A DNA stretch of 64,000 nt from Candidatus Polarisedimenticolia bacterium. GTDB lineage: Bacteria; Acidobacteriota; Polarisedimenticolia; Gp22-AA2; AA152. This document shows, piece by piece, positions 7,758 to 15,310 of the stretch. A model generated the notes under the pieces. It was given only the letters and a program-made list of their open reading frames with translations. It ran no database searches and had not been told where the DNA came from. Numbering within the stretch: the stretch's first letter is position 1; each line of letters begins with the position of its first letter. Made by a program: the position numbers and the translations under genes. The stretch spans positions 48,330 to 112,329 of the forward strand of contig DASYRE010000016.1 of the NCBI GenBank assembly GCA_036004685.1, in the 5' to 3' direction.

Positions 7758-9481
7758 TCCGGGGCCGTCCGCCGCGCTGGCTAGGGACCGCCGTCCTGGC
7801 CCTGGCGCTGGCGGGCTGCCGGCGCGAGCCCCCCGCCACCTCCGCCCCGGCCGGGCCGCGCGCGGCCGCCGGGGCGGCGCTGTTCGAGGACGTCACCGAG
7901 CGCTCCGGCATCTCGTTCCGCCACACGACGGGGGCCACCGGAGAGAAGTACCTTCCCGAGACGATCGGGTCCGGCGTCTGCGTCCTCGATTTCGACTCCG
8001 ATCGCCGTCCCGACATCTATTTCGTGAGCGGCTCGGAGCTTCCGCCCCCTTCCGGCGGCGGGGTCTCCCGGAACCGTCTCTATCGGAACCGCGGCGATGG
8101 GACGTTCGAGGACGTCACGGCCGCTTCGGGGACCGGCGCGCCGGGATACGGTCTCGGCTGCGCGGTCGGCGATTTCGACTCCGACGGCCGTCCCGATCTC
8201 TACGTGACCAACTTCGGGCCGAACGTCCTGTACCGGAATCGCGGCGACGGCACGTTCGAGAACGTCACCGAGTCGACCGGAACGGGCGATCCCTCCTTTT
8301 CCACCGGAGCCACGTTCGTGGACATCGACAACGACGGCGACCTCGATCTCTACGTGGTCAACTACATGACCTACCGCCTCGCGGACAACAAGTACTGCGG
8401 AGAGCTGAAGCCCGGGTTTCGCGCCTATTGCGGGCCCGAGAGCTACCCGGGCCGGGCGGACGTCCTCTATCGCAACGACGGCGGCCGCTTCACCGACGTG
8501 TCCCAGAGCGCCGGCGTGGCCGATCCCGAAGGCCGGGGCCTCGGAGTGGTGGCGTTCGACTACGATGCCGACGGCGACCAGGATCTCTACGTCGCCAACG
8601 ACGGCATGGCCAATTTTCTCTACCGCAACGACGGCCGCGGACGCTTCCACGAAGTGGGATTGCTCGCGGGAGTGGCGCTGAGCGAAGAGGGCAAGACCCA
8701 GGCCGGCATGGGCGTCGATTACGGCGATTTCGACGGCGACGGCCGGCCGGACCTGTTCGTCGCCAACCTTTCCTTCCAGGCCTCGGCCCTCTATCGGAAC
8801 AACGGCGACGGCACCTTCGACGAGAGGAGCTTTCCCTCGGGCCTGGCGGGGCCGACCCATCTCATGACCGGCTACGGCGCGGGATTCTTCGATTTCGACA
8901 ACGACGGCTGGCCGGACCTCTTCCAGGCGAACGGCAACATGCTCGACAACGTCGAGCTGTATTACGACAACGTCACGTTCAAGGAGCCTTCCCAGCTCTT
9001 TCGGAACCGCGGAAACGGCACCTTCGAGGAGGTGACCCGGACGGCCGGGCCCGATCTCGCCGTGCCGCGCGTCGGCCGCGGATCGGCCTTTCTCGACTTC
9101 GACGGCGACGGCAACGTCGATCTCGTCATGTCGACGATGGGGGACGAGGCGCGGCTCTTCCGCAACCGCGGGATGGCCGGCCGCCATCATCTTGACCTCC
9201 TGTTGTCGGGGCGAGTCTCGAATCGCAGCGGTTTTGGCGCGCGGGTCGTTCTGCAGGCGGGGGGGCGGAGCCAGTCGCGCGAGGCCCACGCTTCCTCCGG
9301 ATTCGCCTCGCAGTCGGAGTCGGGAGTTCACTTCGGGCTGGGGGAGGCGGCGCGGATCGATCGGCTGGAGGTGAAGTGGCCTTCCGGGAAGATCGACCGG
9401 ATCCCTCCCCCCGCGGTCGATCGGACGGTCGAGATCGTGGAGGGGAGCGGGCGCGCCGTTCCCGTCAAGCCGGGACGATGA
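7754..9481 (+). CDS. CRTAC1-family FG-GAP/VCBS and ASPIC/UnbV domain lipoprotein
   Basis: 575 aa, starting with TTG inside the TTGA overlap with the TPR gene stop. A lipobox LAGC near residue 22 follows a short signal. The middle holds about seven FG-GAP/VCBS-like repeats with calcium-loop motifs of the type DFDSDRRPD, DIDNDGDLD, DYDADGDQD and DFDGDGRPD, indicating a beta-propeller. The C-terminal ~90 residues, from NRSGFGARV to VKWPSGKIDRI, form the ASPIC/UnbV domain. CRTAC1-like proteins coupled to TPR lipoproteins are common in Acidobacteria and Planctomycetes, but their role is unknown. The 3' end overlaps the convergent molybdoenzyme gene by 17 bp. Confidence 0.9.
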   Translation: MIRGRPPRWLGTAVLALALAGCRREPPATSAPAGPRAAAGAALFEDVTERSGISFRHTTGATGEKYLPETIGSGVCVLDFDSDRRPDIYFVSGSELPPPSGGGVSRNRLYRNRGDGTFEDVTAASGTGAPGYGLGCAVGDFDSDGRPDLYVTNFGPNVLYRNRGDGTFENVTESTGTGDPSFSTGATFVDIDNDGDLDLYVVNYMTYRLADNKYCGELKPGFRAYCGPESYPGRADVLYRNDGGRFTDVSQSAGVADPEGRGLGVVAFDYDADGDQDLYVANDGMANFLYRNDGRGRFHEVGLLAGVALSEEGKTQAGMGVDYGDFDGDGRPDLFVANLSFQASALYRNNGDGTFDERSFPSGLAGPTHLMTGYGAGFFDFDNDGWPDLFQANGNMLDNVELYYDNVTFKEPSQLFRNRGNGTFEEVTRTAGPDLAVPRVGRGSAFLDFDGDGNVDLVMSTMGDEARLFRNRGMAGRHHLDLLLSGRVSNRSGFGARVVLQAGGRSQSREAHASSGFASQSESGVHFGLGEAARIDRLEVKWPSGKIDRIPPPAVDRTVEIVEGSGRAVPVKPGR

Positions 9482-10595
9482 TCGTCTTGTGATGGCACCA
9501 GTTGTTGACGTAGCCGGTGAGCGCGGAGGGATCCCGCTCCAAGGGCTGGCTTCTCCCCTTTCCGTCGGTGGCCCGGGCGACGATTTCGTGTTTTCCCGGG
9601 GAAGGAGTCCAGTCGTGGGTGAAGAGGGCCCAGGCGCACGGATCCCGGGATTCGAGCCTGGCGAGCTCCCACCTCGCTCCCCCGTCGACGCTCACTTCGA
9701 CCTTGGCGATCCCCGACCCGCCCGACCAGGCCGCTCCAAAGACGCGATAGGCTCCCTTGCCCTTCTCCGGGAGGGGCTCGACCCGGGCAATCTGCGATTT
9801 CACGCGCTGCCGCAGGACCTCGCGGACCTGAGCCCCGGCCTCCGTCCGCTGCATCGCGACGTAGCGCTGGGTCTGGTAGAAACCGCGGAAGGGTTCGCGC
9901 ACGACCGTGAGCCGGGCGAGCCATTTGACCTGGAGGACCCCGTAGAGTCCCGGCAGGACGACGCGGATCGGAAAACCGTGCTCCGGCGGAAGAGGCTTGC
10001 CGTTCATGCGAAGCGCCAGGATCGGCTGGACCTCGCCGACCAGGGGCAGAGGAATGCTGCGGGCGAACTGCAGGGGAATCGGCAGGAATTCGTCCAACCC
10101 GGCGTCGGAACCTTCCATGACCAGCTCGAGCGCCCCCCCTTTCGGCCGCGCCCGTTCGAGCAGCGGGGCCAGGAGCGGTCCGGACCATTCGGCGGTGCCC
10201 ACCATCCCCCCTCCGACGCTCGAGCCCGTGCACTCGAAGGTCACTATACGGCGGACCGCGGGAAGCCGCCCGATCTCGGAGAGCGTCAGGCTGAAGGGAC
10301 GCTCCACCCAGCCCGCGAGCTTGAGCCGGTAGGCTGCGGGATCGATCCGCGGGATCTCCATGTGACTGCGCAGGTAGAAACTCTCATTCGGGACCAGGAA
10401 GGAATCGAGCTGGTCGAACGGGAAGGCGCGGACCTTCTGGCCGGCCGAGCCGGTCGGCACGCTCAGTCCCCTGGCCTGGGCGGCCCACGGCCGGGCGAGC
10501 GGCAGCGAGGCGGCCACCGCCAGGCCGCGCGCGGCGGCAAGAAGGAAGCGGCGGCGCGCGACGGATCGGGGATTCGACTCTGCCATGGATGCCAC
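9465..10595 (-). CDS. Tat-exported sulfite-oxidase-type molybdopterin oxidoreductase
   Basis: 376 aa. The N-terminus has a twin-arginine signal (ARRRFLLAA, residues 13-21), so a folded cofactor-bound protein is exported to the periplasm. The catalytic domain contains TFECTGSS near residue 118, where the Cys is the expected Mo ligand of the sulfite oxidase family. The C-terminal ~110 residues form the Mo-co dimerisation domain (WSGGSGIAKVEVSVDGG). No heme-binding CxxCH is present, so electrons must go to a separate acceptor. Oxidation of sulfite to sulfate is the likeliest reaction, but related enzymes use other S- or N-oxide substrates, so the substrate is inferred. Confidence 0.85.
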   Translation of the reverse strand: MASMAESNPRSVARRRFLLAAARGLAVAASLPLARPWAAQARGLSVPTGSAGQKVRAFPFDQLDSFLVPNESFYLRSHMEIPRIDPAAYRLKLAGWVERPFSLTLSEIGRLPAVRRIVTFECTGSSVGGGMVGTAEWSGPLLAPLLERARPKGGALELVMEGSDAGLDEFLPIPLQFARSIPLPLVGEVQPILALRMNGKPLPPEHGFPIRVVLPGLYGVLQVKWLARLTVVREPFRGFYQTQRYVAMQRTEAGAQVREVLRQRVKSQIARVEPLPEKGKGAYRVFGAAWSGGSGIAKVEVSVDGGARWELARLESRDPCAWALFTHDWTPSPGKHEIVARATDGKGRSQPLERDPSALTGYVNNWCHHKTIIVPA

Positions 10596-10660
10596 CTACG
10601 GGTTCCAATTCCGACAGCATCTTATTCTACGCCAACCCCCTCCGCCTCGCGGGACGCGGC

Positions 10661-10689
10661 TTGACACTCCGGGCAGCGGCGTCGAGAAT
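10661..10689 (+). promoter_or_regulatory. Promoter of TPR lipoprotein gene
   Basis: -35 TTGACA (10661-10666) and -10 GAGAAT (10684-10689) with a 17-bp spacer, ending 27 bp before the GTG start at 10717. A GGAG sequence at 10705-10708 serves as ribosome binding site. Confidence 0.6.
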
Positions 10690-10716
10690 GACCGCGCCGC
10701 GCGCGGAGATCCTCAC

Positions 10717-12009
10717 GTGAAATCTGCCTCCTGCGTCCTCCTCTGCATGATCCTGGCGTGCCTCGCGGGCTGCCGTCCGCAGCGCCACGACCCGCGGGTC
10801 GCCGAAGCCCGCCGCGCCCTCGACGCGGGCAACGCTGGCTCGGCGCTGGAGATGCTGCGCGGCCTGACCCGCGAGGGCCGGGAGTCGGGCGAGATCCACG
10901 ATCTGATCGGCCTATCGCTGCGATCCTTGGGAAAGGACGACGAAGCGGAGAAGGAGTTCCTCGAAACCCTCAAGAGATTTCCCGGCGAGCCGGGGCCCTA
11001 CGATCATCTGGCGTCGCTCTATTTCCAAAAAGGAAGATCGGCGGAGGCGATCCGTCTTTGGACCGATGCCGCGCGGCGCTTCCCCTCCTACGCGCCGGCG
11101 CCTTACAACCTCGGAAGCACCCTGCTCGCCGGAGGGCGTCCGAAAGAAGCGGTCGATTGGTTCGAGCGCGCTCTTGCCGTCGATCCCGATCTCACCGCGG
11201 CCCGCATCAATCTCGGCGCGGCCCTCCTCACCCTCGGCCAGGCGGCGCGCGCCGAAGAAGCCCTCCGGCAAGCGGCCCGGCGCGCCCCGTCCGATCCCGA
11301 GGTCGCGTTCAATCTCGGGGCGCTCTACACGTCGGTCCGCAAGACCGGCGAGGCGATCCGCGAGTTGCGCCGCGCGCTCGACTTGAGGAGCGATTTCCCG
11401 GAAGCCAGGGAGCGCCTGGGGACAGCCTATTTCTACGCCGGCCAGCCGCAGGAGGCGCTGCGGGAGTTCCGGGAGGCCCTGCGGCTTCGCCCCGATTTCG
11501 CCGACGCCCATTTCGGCTTGGCGGTCCTGCTGACCGAGGATGGGCACGAGGGCGAGGCGATTCGCGAGTACGAAAAGGTCCTGGAGATCCAGCCCTTGCA
11601 CCCGGGGGCCACGACGAATCTCACCCTGCTCTACGCCCGCACCGCCTTGCCGCTCGCGCGCGCCGCCAATCGCGTCGCCGCGCTGGAGCTGTTCCGGCGG
11701 GCCATCCTCCGCCGGGACTGGCAGGGCGCATGGCAGCTCATCTCGAAGAGGTCCAGGGCGTTTTACCTGGACGATCCGGAGCGTTTCCGCACCGCCTTCC
11801 TTCGGGGGTTCGCCGATCCCAAGGTCATCGCCCGCGCGCAATCCGCCTCGTTCTTCCTTCAATACCTGGAGCCGCCGCACGTCGATCCCGGCTCGGGCCT
11901 CCCGTACGATCCGGCCCGCCTGGGCGCCATCCTCGATCCCGCCTCCGGCGAGTGGAAGGTCGATTTCTGGGTCGTGGAGGCTCTCCCCGCCCCCGATCTC
12001 TATCCGTGA
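10717..12009 (+). CDS. TPR-repeat lipoprotein with C-terminal non-TPR domain
   Basis: 430 aa from a GTG start preceded by GGAG. The frame is open back to 10585, but that stretch is non-signal-like and contains the promoter. The lipobox LAGC is near residue 17. About seven to eight TPR units follow, with clean consensus such as APAPYNLGSTLLAGGRPKEA and FADAHFGLAVLLTEDGHEGEA. The last ~120 residues (from ALELFRRAILRRDW) depart from the repeat pattern and may form a separate domain for a small ligand or partner; it is not recognised. This is the second of three TPR proteins within 7 kb. Confidence 0.85.
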   Translation: MKSASCVLLCMILACLAGCRPQRHDPRVAEARRALDAGNAGSALEMLRGLTREGRESGEIHDLIGLSLRSLGKDDEAEKEFLETLKRFPGEPGPYDHLASLYFQKGRSAEAIRLWTDAARRFPSYAPAPYNLGSTLLAGGRPKEAVDWFERALAVDPDLTAARINLGAALLTLGQAARAEEALRQAARRAPSDPEVAFNLGALYTSVRKTGEAIRELRRALDLRSDFPEARERLGTAYFYAGQPQEALREFREALRLRPDFADAHFGLAVLLTEDGHEGEAIREYEKVLEIQPLHPGATTNLTLLYARTALPLARAANRVAALELFRRAILRRDWQGAWQLISKRSRAFYLDDPERFRTAFLRGFADPKVIARAQSASFFLQYLEPPHVDPGSGLPYDPARLGAILDPASGEWKVDFWVVEALPAPDLYP

Positions 12010-12022
12010 GGCTTTCGGACGT

Positions 12023-12051
12023 TTGACAGGCCGGGGCCCGGCGATTAACAT
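12023..12051 (+). promoter_or_regulatory. Promoter of the SPFH-TPR gene
   Basis: -35 TTGACA (12023-12028) and -10 TAACAT (12046-12051), 17-bp spacer. Transcription would start near 12058, leaving a leader of about 90 nt before the TTG start codon. Confidence 0.65.
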
Positions 12052-12146
12052 GGCGCTCTTGTGAGAAACCACGGCCGAAGCCCGATCCGCGCCACTTTCC
12101 CGGGATTTCCGCTTCCCGGCTCGGCCGCTCGACGGGTCGAACCGCG

Positions 12147-13427
12147 TTGAAGAAGCGCATCGCAGCGGCCGCGCTGGCCCTACTCCTTCTGCTGGCGGCT
12201 ATCTCGGCGATCAGCTACGTCGGGAGCGGCGAAGCCGCCGTGCTGGATCCCCGTTTCGGGAATCCGGTGGTCCTTGCCCGAGGCTTCCACTTCCACGCCC
12301 CTTTCCTCAGCCGGGTGACCCACTACGACCTCGAGCCCCGCAAGGTCGAGGGCAAAGTGAAGGTGGAGACCCGCGACAACCTCAACTTCCGGGTGCTCTA
12401 CAGCCTGAAGGCGGCGGTCGATCCGGACGCCTTGCTGGCGCTGCACGCGCGGCGCGCGGGGCGTCCTCTGTCGGCGGTGGTGCAGCAGCTGTCCGACGAG
12501 ACGGTCCGCGGCGCCTCCTCCTTGCTGCGCGCCGACGAGATCCTCGGAACCGCTCCCCGCGAGCGCTGGGCCGCGGCGCTGGTCCCCCCGTCCAAGGAGC
12601 GCGGATTGAAGATCGAGGACATCCAGATCACCCCGGTGGAGCCGCGGGTGATGGTGAACACGGCGCTCGTGTACGAGCAGCGGCGGCTGCCGAACGCCGC
12701 GCTGCAGATCGCCAAGCTCGGAGTCCAGCGCTTCCCGAAAGAGGCGGGGGTCCACTACGGCCTGGGGCGCATCTACGAATATCAAGGGAGGACGGCCGAA
12801 GCGGAAGAGGAGTACATCCAGGCGCTCCTCCTGGACCCCGCCGCCCGCGAGCCGATGGGCCGGCTGATCGGCGCGCTCTTGAAGCGCCGGGAATTCGATC
12901 GGGCGCGCCGGCTGCTGGACGCCGCGCTGGAGAAGAACGCCGCCTCCGCACCCCACTACAACTGGCTGGGAATCACCCTGCAGCTCGAAGCGAAATACGA
13001 CGAGGCCGAGCAGGCCATCCAGAAAGCGATCCAGCTCGATCCGAAGAATGCCAGCTATCGAGCCGGGCTCGGGGCGCTCTATCTCGCGAAAGGCGAACCG
13101 GCGCGGGCCGAGCAAGCGCTCAAGGAAGCGATCCGCCTGAAGCCCGACTTCGGCCTCGCCCTGTACAATCTGGGCGTCGCTCTGGCGATGTCCGGCAAGC
13201 CGGCGGAAGCCGTTCCCTTCCTCGAGCGCGCCGAGCAGACCGGGCCGGTCTCGGTGGGGCTGCTCAACGCCCTGGCGCGCGTCTATCAGGAGGCGGGACA
13301 GTCAGCCAAGGCAATCGCCGCCCTGGAGCGTTCCCTCAGGCTGCAGCCCGCCCAGCCGGAGCAGCAGAAGCTGCTCTCGCAGCTCCGCGCCAAGGGGGGC
13401 TCCCCGCCGCGCCGCAGCTCGCGCTGA
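12147..13427 (+). CDS. SPFH/Band-7 (prohibitin-like) domain fused to a TPR array
   Basis: 426 aa with a TTG start. Residues 5-24 form one hydrophobic anchor. Residues about 25-180 look like an SPFH/Band-7 domain: GEAAVLDPRFG, RGFHFHAPFLSRV, KVKVETRDNLNFRVLYSLK, and a late EDIQITPVEP. From residue ~185 to the end there are about six TPR units (GVHYGLGRIYEYQGRTAEAEEEY is the first clear one). SPFH proteins form ring-shaped cages on membranes. Here the usual C-terminal coiled coil is replaced by TPRs, which suggests an adaptor that gathers partners at a membrane cage. Function is inferred; the domain calls rest on sequence pattern only. Confidence 0.75.
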   Translation: MKKRIAAAALALLLLLAAISAISYVGSGEAAVLDPRFGNPVVLARGFHFHAPFLSRVTHYDLEPRKVEGKVKVETRDNLNFRVLYSLKAAVDPDALLALHARRAGRPLSAVVQQLSDETVRGASSLLRADEILGTAPRERWAAALVPPSKERGLKIEDIQITPVEPRVMVNTALVYEQRRLPNAALQIAKLGVQRFPKEAGVHYGLGRIYEYQGRTAEAEEEYIQALLLDPAAREPMGRLIGALLKRREFDRARRLLDAALEKNAASAPHYNWLGITLQLEAKYDEAEQAIQKAIQLDPKNASYRAGLGALYLAKGEPARAEQALKEAIRLKPDFGLALYNLGVALAMSGKPAEAVPFLERAEQTGPVSVGLLNALARVYQEAGQSAKAIAALERSLRLQPAQPEQQKLLSQLRAKGGSPPRRSSR

Positions 13428-13463
13428 GCCCAGGCCGCCTCCGCCCCTTCCCGCCGAAGCGTC

Positions 13464-14057
13464 TCAAAGAGAAAGCGGAATCAGGCTGTGGTAGGACAGG
13501 CTCCGGATCCCCCGCCGGTAGAAATCGCCGCCCAGCGGCTGGAAGACGTGGCAGGTCTCCAGGTTCCTGCCATAGACGTGAAGGCTGATGGCTACGTCGC
13601 GCGTCGCGTTGGCGATTTGATGATGCTCGACCGGCGGAATGAGGACGCCGCACGAACCCACCCCGGCGTGAATCACCTCCCCGGGCGTCATGCGAACCCG
13701 ATCCCCCGATTCCTCCCGCAGCTCGTAGCGGGTGACCTCGACGAGCCCTTCATAGACTCCCTCCACGCACCAGACCCCGGCATGGTCGTGAATCGCCGTC
13801 GCCTGCCCGGGTCCCCACACCATGGCGACCAGCACGAAGCCGTCGCCGGCCTCGCGGTAGAGGAGGTGGCGCGCGTAGCCGTCCCGATCGGGGGCGCGCG
13901 CCGGCTCAGGGAGCCAGCCGGGCTGCGCGAGAAGGCGCGCCAGGCTCTCCTTCACCGACGCGATCTGCGCATCGAGCGGGACGCCGGATCCGAGACAGTC
14001 CCGCAGCTCGCCGATGAACCGCCGGAGCGCGGCGGCAGCCTTCACTTCGCCGGTCAT
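13464..14057 (-). CDS. Cysteine dioxygenase type I (thiol dioxygenase cupin)
   Basis: 197 aa cupin that inserts O2 into a thiol to give a sulfinate, cysteine to cysteine sulfinic acid in the type enzyme. The iron ligands match CDO: H90 and H92 (HDH) and H146 (HHQIAN). C97 sits where CDO has the Cys of the Cys-Tyr crosslink, and Y162 in SLHVYGRN matches the crosslink Tyr with the preceding catalytic His. R63 in YARH aligns with the carboxylate-binding Arg. These residues together favour cysteine over mercaptopropionate as substrate, though that needs assay. It sits downstream of, and converges with, the SPFH-TPR gene. Confidence 0.85.
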   Translation of the reverse strand: MTGEVKAAAALRRFIGELRDCLGSGVPLDAQIASVKESLARLLAQPGWLPEPARAPDRDGYARHLLYREAGDGFVLVAMVWGPGQATAIHDHAGVWCVEGVYEGLVEVTRYELREESGDRVRMTPGEVIHAGVGSCGVLIPPVEHHQIANATRDVAISLHVYGRNLETCHVFQPLGGDFYRRGIRSLSYHSLIPLSL

Positions 14058-14081
14058 TTCAGGTTCCTCCCTATTCCGGGC

Positions 14082-14690
14082 TCAGGATGATTCCTTCATC
14101 CGGGCCCGGAGGCTGTAGCGCAGGATCGTGAACGCCAGATAGCTCAAACAGAGGACTCCGAGAATCGAGCTGTAGGCCTTGAAAACTTCCTCGAGACGCT
14201 CCCAGGACGCGCCGAATCGATGCACGACCCAGGCCAAGAGGAGCACCCAGGCTAGGTTGCTCGCGTTGGCGCAGAAAAACGTGCTGGCCCATGGCATCCG
14301 GGCCGTCCCGGCGGCGTACAGAAAGAGCCCGCGCAGCACCGGGAGGAACCGGTTCACCAGAAGCAGCCGCCCCCCGTAGCGCCCCAAGTAACGCTCGAGC
14401 ACCGGCAGCTGCGAGGCGGCGACCCGGGACCGTCTCAGGAAGAAATACGATTTCCCGAGGCGCGCTCCGATCCGGTAGGCCGCCTCGGCCCCCACGAGAG
14501 AGCCGATCAGCGCGGCGGCCACCACTCCGGCCCAGGGAAGGCGGCCGCTCCCTGCCAGGAAAAACCCCAGCAGGATCACCGTGTCGCCGGGCACCGGAGG
14601 GAAGAGATACTCCAGCGCGGCGGCGATGGCGATGACGGCGAGGCCGGCCGCGGGTCGTCCCAGATCGAAGATACGAATCCAGTCTTCCAA
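14082..14690 (-). CDS. DedA family membrane protein
   Basis: 202 aa integral membrane protein. The DedA/SNARE-associated core is visible: EYLFPPVPGDTVILLGFFLAG near residues 27-47, then GAEAAYRIGARLGK near 66-80, and the conserved NRFLPVLRGLFLYAAG near 112-128 with its Arg. DedA proteins move undecaprenyl phosphate or phospholipids across the inner membrane and affect envelope integrity; the substrate here is unknown. It is 13 bp downstream of the DUF4870-like gene on the same strand and 24 bp upstream of the cysteine dioxygenase gene, so all three may be cotranscribed from the promoter at 15177. Confidence 0.88.
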   Translation of the reverse strand: MEDWIRIFDLGRPAAGLAVIAIAAALEYLFPPVPGDTVILLGFFLAGSGRLPWAGVVAAALIGSLVGAEAAYRIGARLGKSYFFLRRSRVAASQLPVLERYLGRYGGRLLLVNRFLPVLRGLFLYAAGTARMPWASTFFCANASNLAWVLLLAWVVHRFGASWERLEEVFKAYSSILGVLCLSYLAFTILRYSLRARMKESS

Positions 14691-14703
14691 CGGCGGCGAG
14701 CCT

Positions 14704-15165
14704 TCAGAGACGTTCCACGAAGTCGCCCAGGAAGGGAATGCGCCACTTCTCCCCTTCGAACGCCTTCAGGATGCAGGCCACGACCAACGCGAGCACTCCG
14801 AAGGCCGAGGTCATCAGGAGGATGAGAAAGAGCAATCCCAGCACCCAGGAAAAGTGCCAGAGGACCACGTTCGCGAGGATCATCCCGAACAGCGAGATCA
14901 GTGACACGCCGAACAGCAGCAGGCCTTGGCGCGCGTGCCACAGGACGAATTCCTTGCGGGCCGTCAGGTAGGGCACCAGCGCCAGGATCCCCAGATAGGC
15001 CAGCGCCAGGAGGATTCGATCCTGATCGGTCAGGGGAAGCTCCGCCGCCTCCGCCCGCCCCATCTCCTCGATCTCGTCATCGTCGTCCTCGACGGCCTCG
15101 AGCGGCGAGGGGTCGTCCGCCGGCTCCTCCTCGCTCTCGGCAAAGGGCCTTTCCTCCATGCCCAC
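14704..15165 (-). CDS. DUF4870/Tic20-like small membrane protein
   Basis: 153 aa. The first ~45 residues are acidic and low complexity (AVEDDDDEIEEM). The rest has three or four membrane segments with the family-like phrases LAYLGILALVPYLTA, FVLWHARQGLLLF and KAFEGEKWRIPFLG. The function of such proteins is unknown. An SD-like GGAGGAGG precedes the ATG and a consensus promoter lies just upstream. Confidence 0.75.
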   Translation of the reverse strand: MGMEERPFAESEEEPADDPSPLEAVEDDDDEIEEMGRAEAAELPLTDQDRILLALAYLGILALVPYLTARKEFVLWHARQGLLLFGVSLISLFGMILANVVLWHFSWVLGLLFLILLMTSAFGVLALVVACILKAFEGEKWRIPFLGDFVERL

Positions 15166-15176
15166 CTCCTCCGGCC

Positions 15177-15205
15177 TTTATAGATGAGAGGCCGAGGGCT
15201 GTCAA
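15177..15205 (-). promoter_or_regulatory. Promoter of the DUF4870-dedA-CDO group
   Basis: Minus-strand TTGACA (15200-15205), 17-bp spacer, TATAAA (15177-15182). This is a near-consensus promoter ending 11 bp before the start codon region. Confidence 0.7.
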
Positions 15206-15310
15206 CGGCGCGCTCCGCGCGTCCCTCGCCCGGCGACCGGCGCGCCGGCCGGCCATGCTAGACTCTCCCTCCGTCGCCGCTTTTTCGCGCGGGGGTGCCT
15301 TCTGGATGAA

